Source: Planctomycetota bacterium (lineage in GTDB: Bacteria; Planctomycetota; Planctomycetia; Isosphaerales; Isosphaeraceae). From it: a stretch of DNA of 23,365 bases. Below, in pieces: positions 7,287-15,718 of this stretch (its first letter is position 1; the number at the start of each line of letters is the position of its first letter). The stretch lies in NCBI GenBank assembly GCA_021778575.1, contig JAJYCH010000004.1:1-23365 (forward strand). Reading direction: 5' to 3'. A program made the translations under genes and the position numbers. A model generated the notes under the pieces. It was not told the origin of the DNA. It saw only the letters and a program-made list of their open reading frames with translations, and made no database searches.

Positions 7287-10200
7287 TTATCGTGGCAACT
7301 CGATCAAGGGAAATGCGTCATCCGTTGATTGAAGTTTTCCGCGTTCTTCGAGGTCGGGCGAGCCGTCCACCGACGTCTGTCCTTTTCCCAGTCCCGGATT
7401 GCCGGCTCTCGTGACCAGTTGCGGGAAGAGTCGGGCGAGCCTGGGCAAGCTGTCCTCGGCATATTCGGCGAGTTCCGCGGAACTGACCACTCCGTCAAGG
7501 TTCCGGTCGGCGGTCGGTTTGCCGGGAAATCCACCAAGTTCTGCGGGAATCTGTTCCAGACCCGTTGCCCTCAGCCCATGCAAGAGCGTGTAGGTCAGCA
7601 GGCCGTGCTTGAGTACATCAGCCTCGCTGGCGGGCTCGCCACGTCGGGCGGCGAGAAGATAGGAATTTCGGGCACTTCGCGAGCCCTTATCCACCAGCCG
7701 CTGGATGTTCCGGACGGCCGGATCATCACGGATCGCCGCCGCCTGGCAAGCGTCGACGATGATCAGCCGCTGGAGCGCATCGAGCCGGGTCAAGCGGTGA
7801 TAGAGAACCGAGTACGGCAAGACGCCACGTGCTCCCACCCGTGTTGAGAACGTACTACCTCCCACGTTCCCACGACTCGCGACCTGGAGGGGATCATTCG
7901 ACCGGATCGGATCCGGCGGTGGAGCACCCTCGAACGGAAAATCGGGCAGAAGCAGGCAAAACTGCTCGTTACGGTTGTCGGTATCCGTATGCCCAGCGAG
8001 AAACAAGACGACCGTATCCTGGGGTCGCCCCTTGACGGCCTCTCGAATCTGACGAAAGGCGTTATCGATCTTCTCGGTCGTGACATTCGTGTCGACCAGG
8101 ACCATTCGTTCCCCGGGCTGGACGTTCGTTTGACGTTGCTGGGCCTGGAAAAAGTCGGCGATCGACCGAGCATCCGAATGGGCGTATTTCAGGGGGCGCT
8201 TGTCATATCCGCTGACGCCGATCGCCAGAGTATGGACCCGGCCAGGGGGATCGGGACCTTCGAACCGGATTGTCCGGGGCTCGGTCTGACCATCAATCTC
8301 GCCGGCTTTCGAGGCCATGGCGTAGAACGTGTTGTCCCCCTTTCGGAGCGTGACCCGCGCTTTACGGAGGTTCGGCCCATCGCCCGGCTCGAAGTCCCCT
8401 GCCCCCTTTATGGGGACACCGTTCTGGTAGAGCCGCAACTCCGATGGGTCGGCATCTCCGGTCCAGAGGGTCAATTCGACCTCGCGCCGGTCGGAAATCC
8501 GGTCCAGCCCAGGCGTGGCAATCCTGATCTGGGGACTATCGTCCTTCAGACGAGGCGCCCGGATCTTCTCGCCGATCGGGAAGGCTCCGGCCAGTTGAAA
8601 GACATGGTGAAGGTCCTGAGATTGCTGAAGCGTGACGATTTTTTCACCCACGCGCCACTTGACCATCGACTCGCCGGGCAGGGAACCGTCAAACAGCCCA
8701 TCCGGGGTGAAGGCAAGCCAGTCGAGAGCCTGCGAATCACGGGCTTGCATGACCAGAGTGCCGATCAGGGCATGATCCTTGAGGTCCCAGAATCGAACCG
8801 CCGCGTCATCGCCCCCACTGAGGATCATCGATCCGTTGGGCCAGGCCGCCAGCGCTCCGACTTGCTCGGTATGGTGCGGTCGGGGAAGAAACGGGACGAA
8901 AACCGGCTTTCCCGTGTCGGGGATCGACCAGAATCGCAACGACTTCTCGCGCGCCGACGAGGCGACAACCCATCGGCCGTCACTCGAAAACGTGGTCGCG
9001 TTGATCGAGCCGTCGAGCCGTCCCAGATCGATCCGCTCCCACTTCGCCGGGGCCTTCCCCGTCTCGGCCCGATTCTCCCAGAGAAAAACGAACCCACCGC
9101 GCGTTCCGACGACCACCCGACCTGGTTTGCGCGGACAAAACGAAGCCGTCGTGACCGGAGGCGCCTCGGCATCGGGATTGGCCAGGATTGCCCTGGGCTT
9201 CCGAAGTTCAAGAGCAGGGTCGTCCATCGGCCAGATCTTGGCGCTGCCATCTTCCGACCCGGTCAGGAGATACGTCTCTTCCGCCGACAGGTCGACGCTG
9301 CTCAAGCCGCCATCGTGGTCGCGCACGAAGTGGAGAAGCTTACCGGTCTCGACCGACCAGACGCAGGCCAATGGTTCGAGACCGGCCAGGCTGGCGGCGG
9401 CAACCCACTTGCCCGATTTCGAGACCATCAGCGACGAGAAAGCTTGAGTCCTCGGCCGACCGTCAGGCCCCGATGGACGCTCGAATCGAGTCAAAAGTGT
9501 CGATTGGCTGGTCCGATCGAAGACGACCAGGTCGCCACCACGGTCGGGACGCTGAACCAGCACCAGTCTGGACTCATCGGCCAGGAATCCACCGCTAATC
9601 CAGCGCCCGGGGAGGCTCTGGCAGCCTCGCCCTTCCTTCAGATCCCAGACCACGGCCAGGTCGTCCCTGGTGATTTCCAGAAGATAACGTCCCGATGGCG
9701 ACGGCACCAGGCTGGCAACCTTGCCCCGCGCCGGCAAGATGGTTGGCCGAGCCTTGACATCGTTCGGCCCCGGTTTCTCAGGCATCGACCAGCTCTGGAT
9801 TCCACCGTCGGCATTACCCGCGAGCAAGACCCGGCTATCCGGTGAAAAGGCGAGCGAGAGCCCTTGCGAATCCCCTTGAGGAAGTCCAGCCGGCTCGGCG
9901 CGTCCCCCCTCGGTGAGACGCCAGGCGAGCACTCGACCCGTCTCGGGAGTACAGACGGCCAGCCACTGGCCGTCGTTCGAGAACGCCGCCCGATCGACTT
10001 CGCCGCCAACCACGGCTCCGTCGGGGCTCATCAAGGCAAGCGTCGAACCATCGGGTCGGGGCTCGATCAACTTCAGGGAACTGTCATCGGCAACCAACAA
10101 CCGTCCCCCCGGAGCGAATCGCGCCAGGTGAATTTTTCCGTCCAGATCCGCCGAAAATGCGACTTTCCAGCCCGGAAGCTCAACCAAAGCGAGTTTTCCA

Positions 10201-11708
10201 CATGAATCGCCCAGCACCAGATTCCGCTCGTCGCGAGACAGTTCGAACGTCGTGATCCGCCCACCGGTCCAGGAGAACCGGCCCGATGGCTGGCCGGTGG
10301 AGTTGTAGCTCACCAGCAAGCCCGAGTCGGTCACTGAGACCAGCGCCGCGCCGGTGGGATCAGGATGAGCGACGGAGGTGAGCCGAGCGATCGGTTGATC
10401 GCTGAAGACGCCAACCTTCTGGATGGCCCCGTCGCTCGCATCCCAGAGCACCGACCGGCGCGATCGATCGAGCGAAACGAACCGCTTGCCTTCGGGAAGA
10501 AACGCCACCTGGCGGATTCCTTCGGTATGCTCGGGCGGGCCATAGAACGGCTTCGGGCGATCGCGGGACAGATCCCAGCCAAAAATCCGGCCCACGCCAT
10601 CACCGGCGATCAGAACCGAACCATCGCGGTCGAGTGTCAGCGCCTCGACTCCCACCAGCGGGTCGGTCAAGATCCGGAGCAACGAACGATCCGCCAGCGA
10701 CCAGACGCGAACCGTCGAATCCTGGCTCGCCGTGATCGCCGTGGAATTGTCGGCGGTGACAAGAACCGAGGTGACCCGGTCGCCATGGCCCGACTGGATG
10801 ATCAGCTCTGGAACCGCTTCCTCGACGACCCGAGCACCGCCCGTCCAGAGCGAGACGGAGGGACCGATTCCACCCATCGACTGAAAGCCGCGCCGGGCGG
10901 ATTCGGGATCATCGTTCAGCCGTCCGAGTGTGCCGAGAAGGTTGTGAGCCTGGTCACGACTGCCCAGCGACCGGATCAGCGAACCAGCGAACGGACCGAG
11001 AGTTCCGCCAGCACCTTCGGAGGCGGGTCGTCCGTCGGCCGCGAGCCAGGCGGTCGTCCCTGGCCAGCGCGTCAAGGTCCGGAGCCAATCCTGGCCCGAT
11101 GGTCCGCCGGCTTCTCGGGTCATTCCGCGTGGACCTCGACCGGCTGGCGAAGTATCCAGCCAGACGATCATCCGAGCCTGCCGACCGAGCCGAGTCCGAG
11201 CCCGGTCGATCGTCTCGTCAATCGACCAGCCTGTCTGGTCGAGCGCCGCTCCTCGGGCATCAATCGGAAGCAGGAACGTGCGACCGGGCGAACCCGCGAG
11301 ATTCGGGGGCCTTGCGACCGCTTGACCGGCAAAATAGATGACAACGATATCGTTCTTACCCACCCGTTGGCCCAGCCATTCCACCAGAGCCCAATCCAGA
11401 TTCGCCCTGGTCGGCTTCAGGTTCGTGAGCGACTCGGCGGGAAGTCCGTGACCTGGTCGGCCCAGGTCGTCCATCCGGAGAACCTGTCGCTCTCCCCAAC
11501 CCGCGGTGACGCTGAACCACTCGGCGATTGCCCGGGCGTCACGGACCGATCCGCTACACGGAGGAATCAGGCTGTCTTCATATCGATCGATTCCCACCAC
11601 GACCGCCCAGACCTTGGGCCGAGCCTCCGGCGGCTCAGTGGCGAGCGATCTTGACGAGACGAATCCAACGGTTAACAGGATGGACCAGCGGACGATCATC
11701 CGGTTCAT
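7287..11708 (-). CDS. Exported dual-caspase-fold / WD40 protein with EF-hand
   Basis: A 1473-residue protein in five parts. An N-terminal signal segment (1-24) suggests export. A first caspase-like (C14) fold at about 31-290 has lost its catalytic dyad: the expected AGH is AGQ (Gln129) and the expected DxC is LDTS (Ser187). About 15 WD40-type repeats follow (about 305-1020), with blade ends such as VRVWSL, VVWDL and VRFWDL, enough for two propellers. An Ig-like linker comes at 1060-1150. The second caspase domain (about 1156-1390) keeps His1240 (FLAGH) and Cys1321 (IIVDAC). An EF-hand loop DRNLDGVVSSAE lies at 1401-1412. WD40-linked caspases are known in multicellular-type bacteria; an inactive and an active copy in one chain is the odd point. 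It lies 95 bases after the kinase gene on the same strand. Substrate unknown. Confidence 0.88.
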   Translation of the reverse strand: MNRMIVRWSILLTVGFVSSRSLATEPPEARPKVWAVVVGIDRYEDSLIPPCSGSVRDARAIAEWFSVTAGWGERQVLRMDDLGRPGHGLPAESLTNLKPTRANLDWALVEWLGQRVGKNDIVVIYFAGQAVARPPNLAGSPGRTFLLPIDARGAALDQTGWSIDETIDRARTRLGRQARMIVWLDTSPAGRGPRGMTREAGGPSGQDWLRTLTRWPGTTAWLAADGRPASEGAGGTLGPFAGSLIRSLGSRDQAHNLLGTLGRLNDDPESARRGFQSMGGIGPSVSLWTGGARVVEEAVPELIIQSGHGDRVTSVLVTADNSTAITASQDSTVRVWSLADRSLLRILTDPLVGVEALTLDRDGSVLIAGDGVGRIFGWDLSRDRPKPFYGPPEHTEGIRQVAFLPEGKRFVSLDRSRRSVLWDASDGAIQKVGVFSDQPIARLTSVAHPDPTGAALVSVTDSGLLVSYNSTGQPSGRFSWTGGRITTFELSRDERNLVLGDSCGKLALVELPGWKVAFSADLDGKIHLARFAPGGRLLVADDSSLKLIEPRPDGSTLALMSPDGAVVGGEVDRAAFSNDGQWLAVCTPETGRVLAWRLTEGGRAEPAGLPQGDSQGLSLAFSPDSRVLLAGNADGGIQSWSMPEKPGPNDVKARPTILPARGKVASLVPSPSGRYLLEITRDDLAVVWDLKEGRGCQSLPGRWISGGFLADESRLVLVQRPDRGGDLVVFDRTSQSTLLTRFERPSGPDGRPRTQAFSSLMVSKSGKWVAAASLAGLEPLACVWSVETGKLLHFVRDHDGGLSSVDLSAEETYLLTGSEDGSAKIWPMDDPALELRKPRAILANPDAEAPPVTTASFCPRKPGRVVVGTRGGFVFLWENRAETGKAPAKWERIDLGRLDGSINATTFSSDGRWVVASSAREKSLRFWSIPDTGKPVFVPFLPRPHHTEQVGALAAWPNGSMILSGGDDAAVRFWDLKDHALIGTLVMQARDSQALDWLAFTPDGLFDGSLPGESMVKWRVGEKIVTLQQSQDLHHVFQLAGAFPIGEKIRAPRLKDDSPQIRIATPGLDRISDRREVELTLWTGDADPSELRLYQNGVPIKGAGDFEPGDGPNLRKARVTLRKGDNTFYAMASKAGEIDGQTEPRTIRFEGPDPPGRVHTLAIGVSGYDKRPLKYAHSDARSIADFFQAQQRQTNVQPGERMVLVDTNVTTEKIDNAFRQIREAVKGRPQDTVVLFLAGHTDTDNRNEQFCLLLPDFPFEGAPPPDPIRSNDPLQVASRGNVGGSTFSTRVGARGVLPYSVLYHRLTRLDALQRLIIVDACQAAAIRDDPAVRNIQRLVDKGSRSARNSYLLAARRGEPASEADVLKHGLLTYTLLHGLRATGLEQIPAELGGFPGKPTADRNLDGVVSSAELAEYAEDSLPRLARLFPQLVTRAGNPGLGKGQTSVDGSPDLEERGKLQSTDDAFPLIELPR

Positions 11709-11803
11709 GGGACTGGACCGCCTGGAGGATCGAGGGGAAGAGAAGCGTATCCGTCAAGGTGAGCTTACGTCAAACGATCGAGTCGGTGACTCACTGGACT
11801 AAC

Positions 11804-14341
11804 TTAGCGCGGCTTCGCGATTTCCGGACATTCGACGACCAGCCGGAAACCATATTTGGGCGAAATCTCGGTCTCCGAGCAGGCGTCGTCGCGACGGGTC
11901 AACGAACAATCGTCGGCGATCGCGTTGAACGAGGCCCCTCGGACGACGTACTCGGCCAGACTCAGATCCGTCGGGACGAAACAGGGATCGATCTCCGGGA
12001 GCAGACTCTTCTTGTACGGTTGGCGGACGTCCCGGCAAAATTCCTGGACATTTCCCAGCATGTCAAAGACGCCTTGCGAGGTCCTGTCTTCAGGGAAGGA
12101 CTTGACCGGCGCGGTGGTCAGTTCGTCGTCGCGATCGATATTCGCCTTGAGCCGGGAGGGAGGCGCGGAGTCCGACCAGACATAACGGCGTTTCTCGCCG
12201 CGCGATCGAGCGGCGAATTCCCACTGGGCCTCGGTGGGAAGTTGGGCGTCGATCGACCGGGCGAACGCCAGCGCCTGCTTCCTCGACAGGTTCACTGCGG
12301 GATGGCGGCGAGCGAGGTCGCGGCTCAGTGCTCGGCTCAAATCGCCGTAGATCCGTTCCCACTCCACCGGGCGGACAACCTGGTTTTTCTCCAGGAAGTC
12401 TTCGTACTGACCGTTGGTGACCTCGGTCTCCTGGAGATAATAGCCGGTGAGCTTGACCGGGTGCGCCGGAACGTCAAGCCGCCCCTGCTCGACCTCGGCA
12501 AACCAGGAACCCATGACCCATTCCTTGTTTCCTTCAACCCTGATGAAACGCACGGTATCGCGAACGATCACGGCGGGCCAGCCTTCGACCAGGTCCGACG
12601 GATTTTCCGGTTGATACCCCTCGGGAAGATAGATCCCGTCGGCAAACCGATAAAAATAGCGATCATCGTCCTTCCGACGGACTTTTTCCGGCCAGACCTG
12701 AGTCGGACCCGACGAGTCGACCGCGATGTAGTTCGCGGGCCAGTAATCCGCGAATCGCGGCGGTTCTCCCGAGGAACCGGCCGGGCTCGTCAGACCGGCT
12801 TTCACCCCGGTGACGACGGGCTTTGATCGGATCGTGAAGACCAAACCGATCGCGATGAGCGCCACCAATAGTCCCCCGACCGCCAACACGACAATCCGGG
12901 TGGGAAAGGCCGGGGGATGTTCAGGCAAGACAGGTCCGAGGTCCGACGCCGACACGATCGAAGGCTTCGCGACGGTGGCTTCCGGCCTGATCAGCGTCGC
13001 CTCCATCGTCGAGAGCAAACCATGCGGGACGACCGATCGATCTTCCTCCGTCGTCGGGCTGAAGAACAGTGAGGAATCAGAACGGGACTGATCCCGGTTC
13101 ACGGAACTCAGGCCCGGCGAATCGGTCGGCAGAACCGCGACGACGGCTTCGCGAAATTCGTCAAAGAGCTCGCGAGCATTCGCCGGCCGATGAGCGGGAT
13201 CTTTCGAGAGGACGCGAAGGATCGCATGCTCGACCTCGGGCAAGGAACGAAGCTTTGGGTTCGATTCGTAAAACGGCGGAGGCGGCGAGTTCGCGTTCTG
13301 GCTCATCACCTGAAGTGGCGAACCCCGGAACGGCAGTCGACCGGTGACGAACTCGTACAGCATGATCCCGACGGAATAAAGATCCGCGCGGCCATCAACG
13401 TTCGTCATCGCCAGAGCCTGTTCCGGGCTCCCGTAAGACGGTGTTCCAATGAATCCTTCGGTCTTGTACGAACTCGCTTCCAGCTCGCGGCCCGAAGCTC
13501 CTTCGGGATCATCGCGGACCTTGGCGATCCCGAAGTCGAGTACCTTGAGATATTCCTTGCCCGGCTTTCGACCGTTCAGGAGCATCATGTTACTGGGCTT
13601 GAGGTCGCGGTGAACGATTCCCTTCTCGTGAGCGGTCTGGAGCACGTCGCAAAGCTGGTCGAGCACCCGGACGATCCATTCGAGTGTCATCAGAGGTTGC
13701 GAGAAGTCGCGATCGGTCCGGGACCGCGCCGAGGCGAGAATCGAATCGAGCGTCAATCCATCGACATACTCCATGTCGATGTAGCCCCCGTCTTCATCAA
13801 TGCATGCGTCATAGATCGTGACGGCATGCTCGTGACGGAGAGTCGCCATCACCTCGAACTCACGCTGAAACCGCATCAGGGCGAGTTCGTTCCGGGCAAA
13901 GTTGGGGACGATCACCTTCAGGGCATGTTCGCTCTTGAGCGTTGAGTGCCGGACCAGCCAGACATCCCCCATTGCGCCGCCGCCGAGCTTCCGGAGGACC
14001 TGGTACTTGGCGTACAAGGTCTGTCCCGGCTCGATCGTGCCGATGATTCCCCGACGAGCCCCGCCCGTCGTCGCATGCTCGGTGCTCTGGCCAGCGCTTG
14101 CCTTGATCCATTCCGAGAGCGATCCGTCGGTCATGTCGGGGCTGGGAGCCCGGGTCAACGCAGGGTCGGTCGATTCGGGATCTTCGCCGAACGCCGGATG
14201 ACCGCCCAGGGTCCGCGCGGGATCGACCTCGGTCCTCTCAATCGCGCCCCGTTCGTCGTCGACGCCCTCGTCGTTACCGCCGAACGCGGCACGTGTCAGC
14301 GGAACTTCGAATTCGCTCGGATCATCCGGCGACGGGTTCAT
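11804..14341 (-). CDS. Membrane Ser/Thr protein kinase with extracytoplasmic FGE/SUMF1-like domain
   Basis: From the ATG at 14341 (845 aa), an acidic unstructured N-terminus (1-110) leads into a Hanks-type kinase (about 113-400). It has glycine loop GGGAMGDV (120-127), Lys142, HRDLKPSN (244-251), DFG (269-271) and SPE (305-307), all catalytic residues intact. One membrane helix (about 483-504) leads to a formylglycine-generating-enzyme/C-type-lectin-like domain (about 588-837) opening with PVKLTGYYLQETEVTNGQY. Where active FGEs have RGGSxxC....C, this one reads RGASFNA....C: the first copper cysteine is Ala807 and only Cys812 remains. It is thus more likely a ligand-binding sensor than a sulfatase activator. 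An upstream TTG at 14401 has no SD and was not used; the ATG has only a distant GGGG. The caspase gene follows after 95 bases. Confidence 0.9.
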   Translation of the reverse strand: MNPSPDDPSEFEVPLTRAAFGGNDEGVDDERGAIERTEVDPARTLGGHPAFGEDPESTDPALTRAPSPDMTDGSLSEWIKASAGQSTEHATTGGARRGIIGTIEPGQTLYAKYQVLRKLGGGAMGDVWLVRHSTLKSEHALKVIVPNFARNELALMRFQREFEVMATLRHEHAVTIYDACIDEDGGYIDMEYVDGLTLDSILASARSRTDRDFSQPLMTLEWIVRVLDQLCDVLQTAHEKGIVHRDLKPSNMMLLNGRKPGKEYLKVLDFGIAKVRDDPEGASGRELEASSYKTEGFIGTPSYGSPEQALAMTNVDGRADLYSVGIMLYEFVTGRLPFRGSPLQVMSQNANSPPPPFYESNPKLRSLPEVEHAILRVLSKDPAHRPANARELFDEFREAVVAVLPTDSPGLSSVNRDQSRSDSSLFFSPTTEEDRSVVPHGLLSTMEATLIRPEATVAKPSIVSASDLGPVLPEHPPAFPTRIVVLAVGGLLVALIAIGLVFTIRSKPVVTGVKAGLTSPAGSSGEPPRFADYWPANYIAVDSSGPTQVWPEKVRRKDDDRYFYRFADGIYLPEGYQPENPSDLVEGWPAVIVRDTVRFIRVEGNKEWVMGSWFAEVEQGRLDVPAHPVKLTGYYLQETEVTNGQYEDFLEKNQVVRPVEWERIYGDLSRALSRDLARRHPAVNLSRKQALAFARSIDAQLPTEAQWEFAARSRGEKRRYVWSDSAPPSRLKANIDRDDELTTAPVKSFPEDRTSQGVFDMLGNVQEFCRDVRQPYKKSLLPEIDPCFVPTDLSLAEYVVRGASFNAIADDCSLTRRDDACSETEISPKYGFRLVVECPEIAKPR

Positions 14342-14474
14342 CAGCGCTGCCCCGAGAGGATGAGTCTTGGAAAGGGCCTCGTCGGCGATAAGAGTCGACA
14401 AAAGGACGACGGTCTTATCTTAACGTCCCGGCGACCCCTTCGTAAGTTCTTGGCGGTCCCACGCGGTTTCCGGC

Positions 14475-15626
14475 TCAGATCGTTTTCAAAACCGCGACCA
14501 GTCGATCGACGTCCGCTGGATCGTGCCCCGCGCTCAAGCTGATCCGGAGCCTCGCGGTGCCGTCAGGAACTGTCGGCGGCCGGATCGCCGGGACGAGGAA
14601 CCCGTGTTTGAGTAACTGCTCGGCTACGGCCAGCGCTCGGTCGGGTGCACCGAGGATCATCGGAACGATCGGTCCGAAGATTCCCGGACCCAATCCCGCG
14701 ACCTGATCGCGCACGACTTTTGACCGATCCAGAACCGCCGAGCGTCGCCAGGGCTCGGCCTGGATGATCTCCAGGGCTCGATGCGCTGCCGACGCCGCGG
14801 GAGCGGGGAGGCTTGTCGAATAAACCAATGGTCGCGCGTGATTGATCAGCCAGTTGACCAGCCGCCGCGATCCCGCGACGAAACCACCGAGCGACCCGAG
14901 GGCCTTCGAGAGCGTGCCCACCTTCACGTCGACGCGATCGAGAACGCCGCAATGCTCCGAGGCCCCACGCCCGGTTGGGCCGAATACTCCCGTTCCATGG
15001 GCTTCGTCGACCAGAAGCATCGTGCCGAACCGCTGAGCGAGATCGGCGAGATCGCCCAGCGGAGCGATGTTGCCATCCATGCTGAAAACGCCGTCGGTGG
15101 CGATCAACGACCGGCGAAATTTCCCTTGATCACGTTCAAGGAGCGTCTCCAGCCGATTCACGTCCCCAGTCGGATAGACCCGAAGTTTCGCTCTTGAAAG
15201 TCTGGCCCCATCGATCAGACAGGCATGGTTGAGCCGGTCGAGATAAACCACGTCGGCCGGGCCAACCAGAGCGCTGATGGCCCCGAGATTCGCCGCGAAT
15301 CCGGAGGGAAAGAGGGCGACCGCTTCGACGGATTCATATTTCGCGAGTGCGACGGCGAGTGCTTCGTGAGCTTCGGTCCAGCCCGAAACCAGCGGCGAGG
15401 CCCCCGATCCCCAGCCGTGAGCCTCGGCGGACGCCGCCGCCGCCGCGATCACTCGACGATCGTTGGCCAGTCCCAGATAGTCGTTCGAGGCGAAGTTCAC
15501 GAGCGACCGACCATCCCGGATCACCCGACCGGGAGTCGAACCCTCCAGGCTGACCAGGCTTCTGCTCAAGCCTCGCGACCGCCAGGCGGTTGACTCGTCA
15601 TCGATCCAGGCAAGTGGGTCAGGCAT
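14475..15626 (-). CDS. bioF: 8-amino-7-oxononanoate synthase-like PLP enzyme
   Basis: An alpha-oxoamine synthase (383 aa) that in the BioF case condenses pimeloyl-ACP/CoA with L-alanine in biotin synthesis, in the cytoplasm. It shows SNDYLGL near 47-53, GSGASPLVSG near 73-82, DEAHGTGVFG at 207-216 and the PLP-lysine motif TLSKALGS with Lys241. The usual SRxxSG reads SPLVSG, a small departure. The frame extends to a TTG at 15674, inside a large hairpin, so I chose the ATG at 15626, which gives the family's normal length, although no SD is evident. No other biotin gene is nearby, and related enzymes (KBL, HemA, SPT) share the fold, so the specific reaction is inferred. Confidence 0.82.
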   Translation of the reverse strand: MPDPLAWIDDESTAWRSRGLSRSLVSLEGSTPGRVIRDGRSLVNFASNDYLGLANDRRVIAAAAASAEAHGWGSGASPLVSGWTEAHEALAVALAKYESVEAVALFPSGFAANLGAISALVGPADVVYLDRLNHACLIDGARLSRAKLRVYPTGDVNRLETLLERDQGKFRRSLIATDGVFSMDGNIAPLGDLADLAQRFGTMLLVDEAHGTGVFGPTGRGASEHCGVLDRVDVKVGTLSKALGSLGGFVAGSRRLVNWLINHARPLVYSTSLPAPAASAAHRALEIIQAEPWRRSAVLDRSKVVRDQVAGLGPGIFGPIVPMILGAPDRALAVAEQLLKHGFLVPAIRPPTVPDGTARLRISLSAGHDPADVDRLVAVLKTI

Positions 15627-15650
15627 GAGGTTTATCGGGAACGGCGGGAG

Positions 15651-15703
15651 AGTGAACCACCCCGGAAATCGCAAACAAGTCTTGCGTCTCCGGGAGGTTC
15701 ACT
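15651..15703. other. Large near-perfect hairpin between the cytochrome gene and bioF
   Basis: A 53-base structure with an outer stem AGTGAACC/GGTTCACT (8 bp), an A-A mismatch, CCC(C)GG/CCGGG with one bulged C, a small interior loop, and an inner stem CGCAA/TTGCG closing a 7-base loop; about 18-20 bp in all. It begins 15 bases after the cytochrome stop and ends 24 bases before the bioF ATG. On the minus strand it lacks a U-tract; on the plus strand a T5 run follows six bases later. It could be a transcript-stabilising 3' end, a terminator, or a bioF leader structure. I saw no second copy in the window. Confidence 0.55.
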
Positions 15704-15718
15704 TACCATTTTTCGGAT

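Noticed and set aside
7989..9845. A 618-codon open frame on the plus strand
   Set aside because: It lies wholly inside the WD40 region of the minus-strand caspase gene, has no recognisable domain and is Arg/Pro/Gly-rich, as expected for an antisense shadow in GC-rich DNA.
10365..11654. A 429-codon plus-strand frame opposite the N-terminal caspase region
   Set aside because: Antisense to a signal peptide and caspase-like fold that read clearly on the minus strand.
11804..12100. FGE-like C-terminus as a diversity-generating retroelement variable region
   Set aside because: No reverse transcriptase, template repeat or adenine-biased codons are present; the fold alone is not enough.
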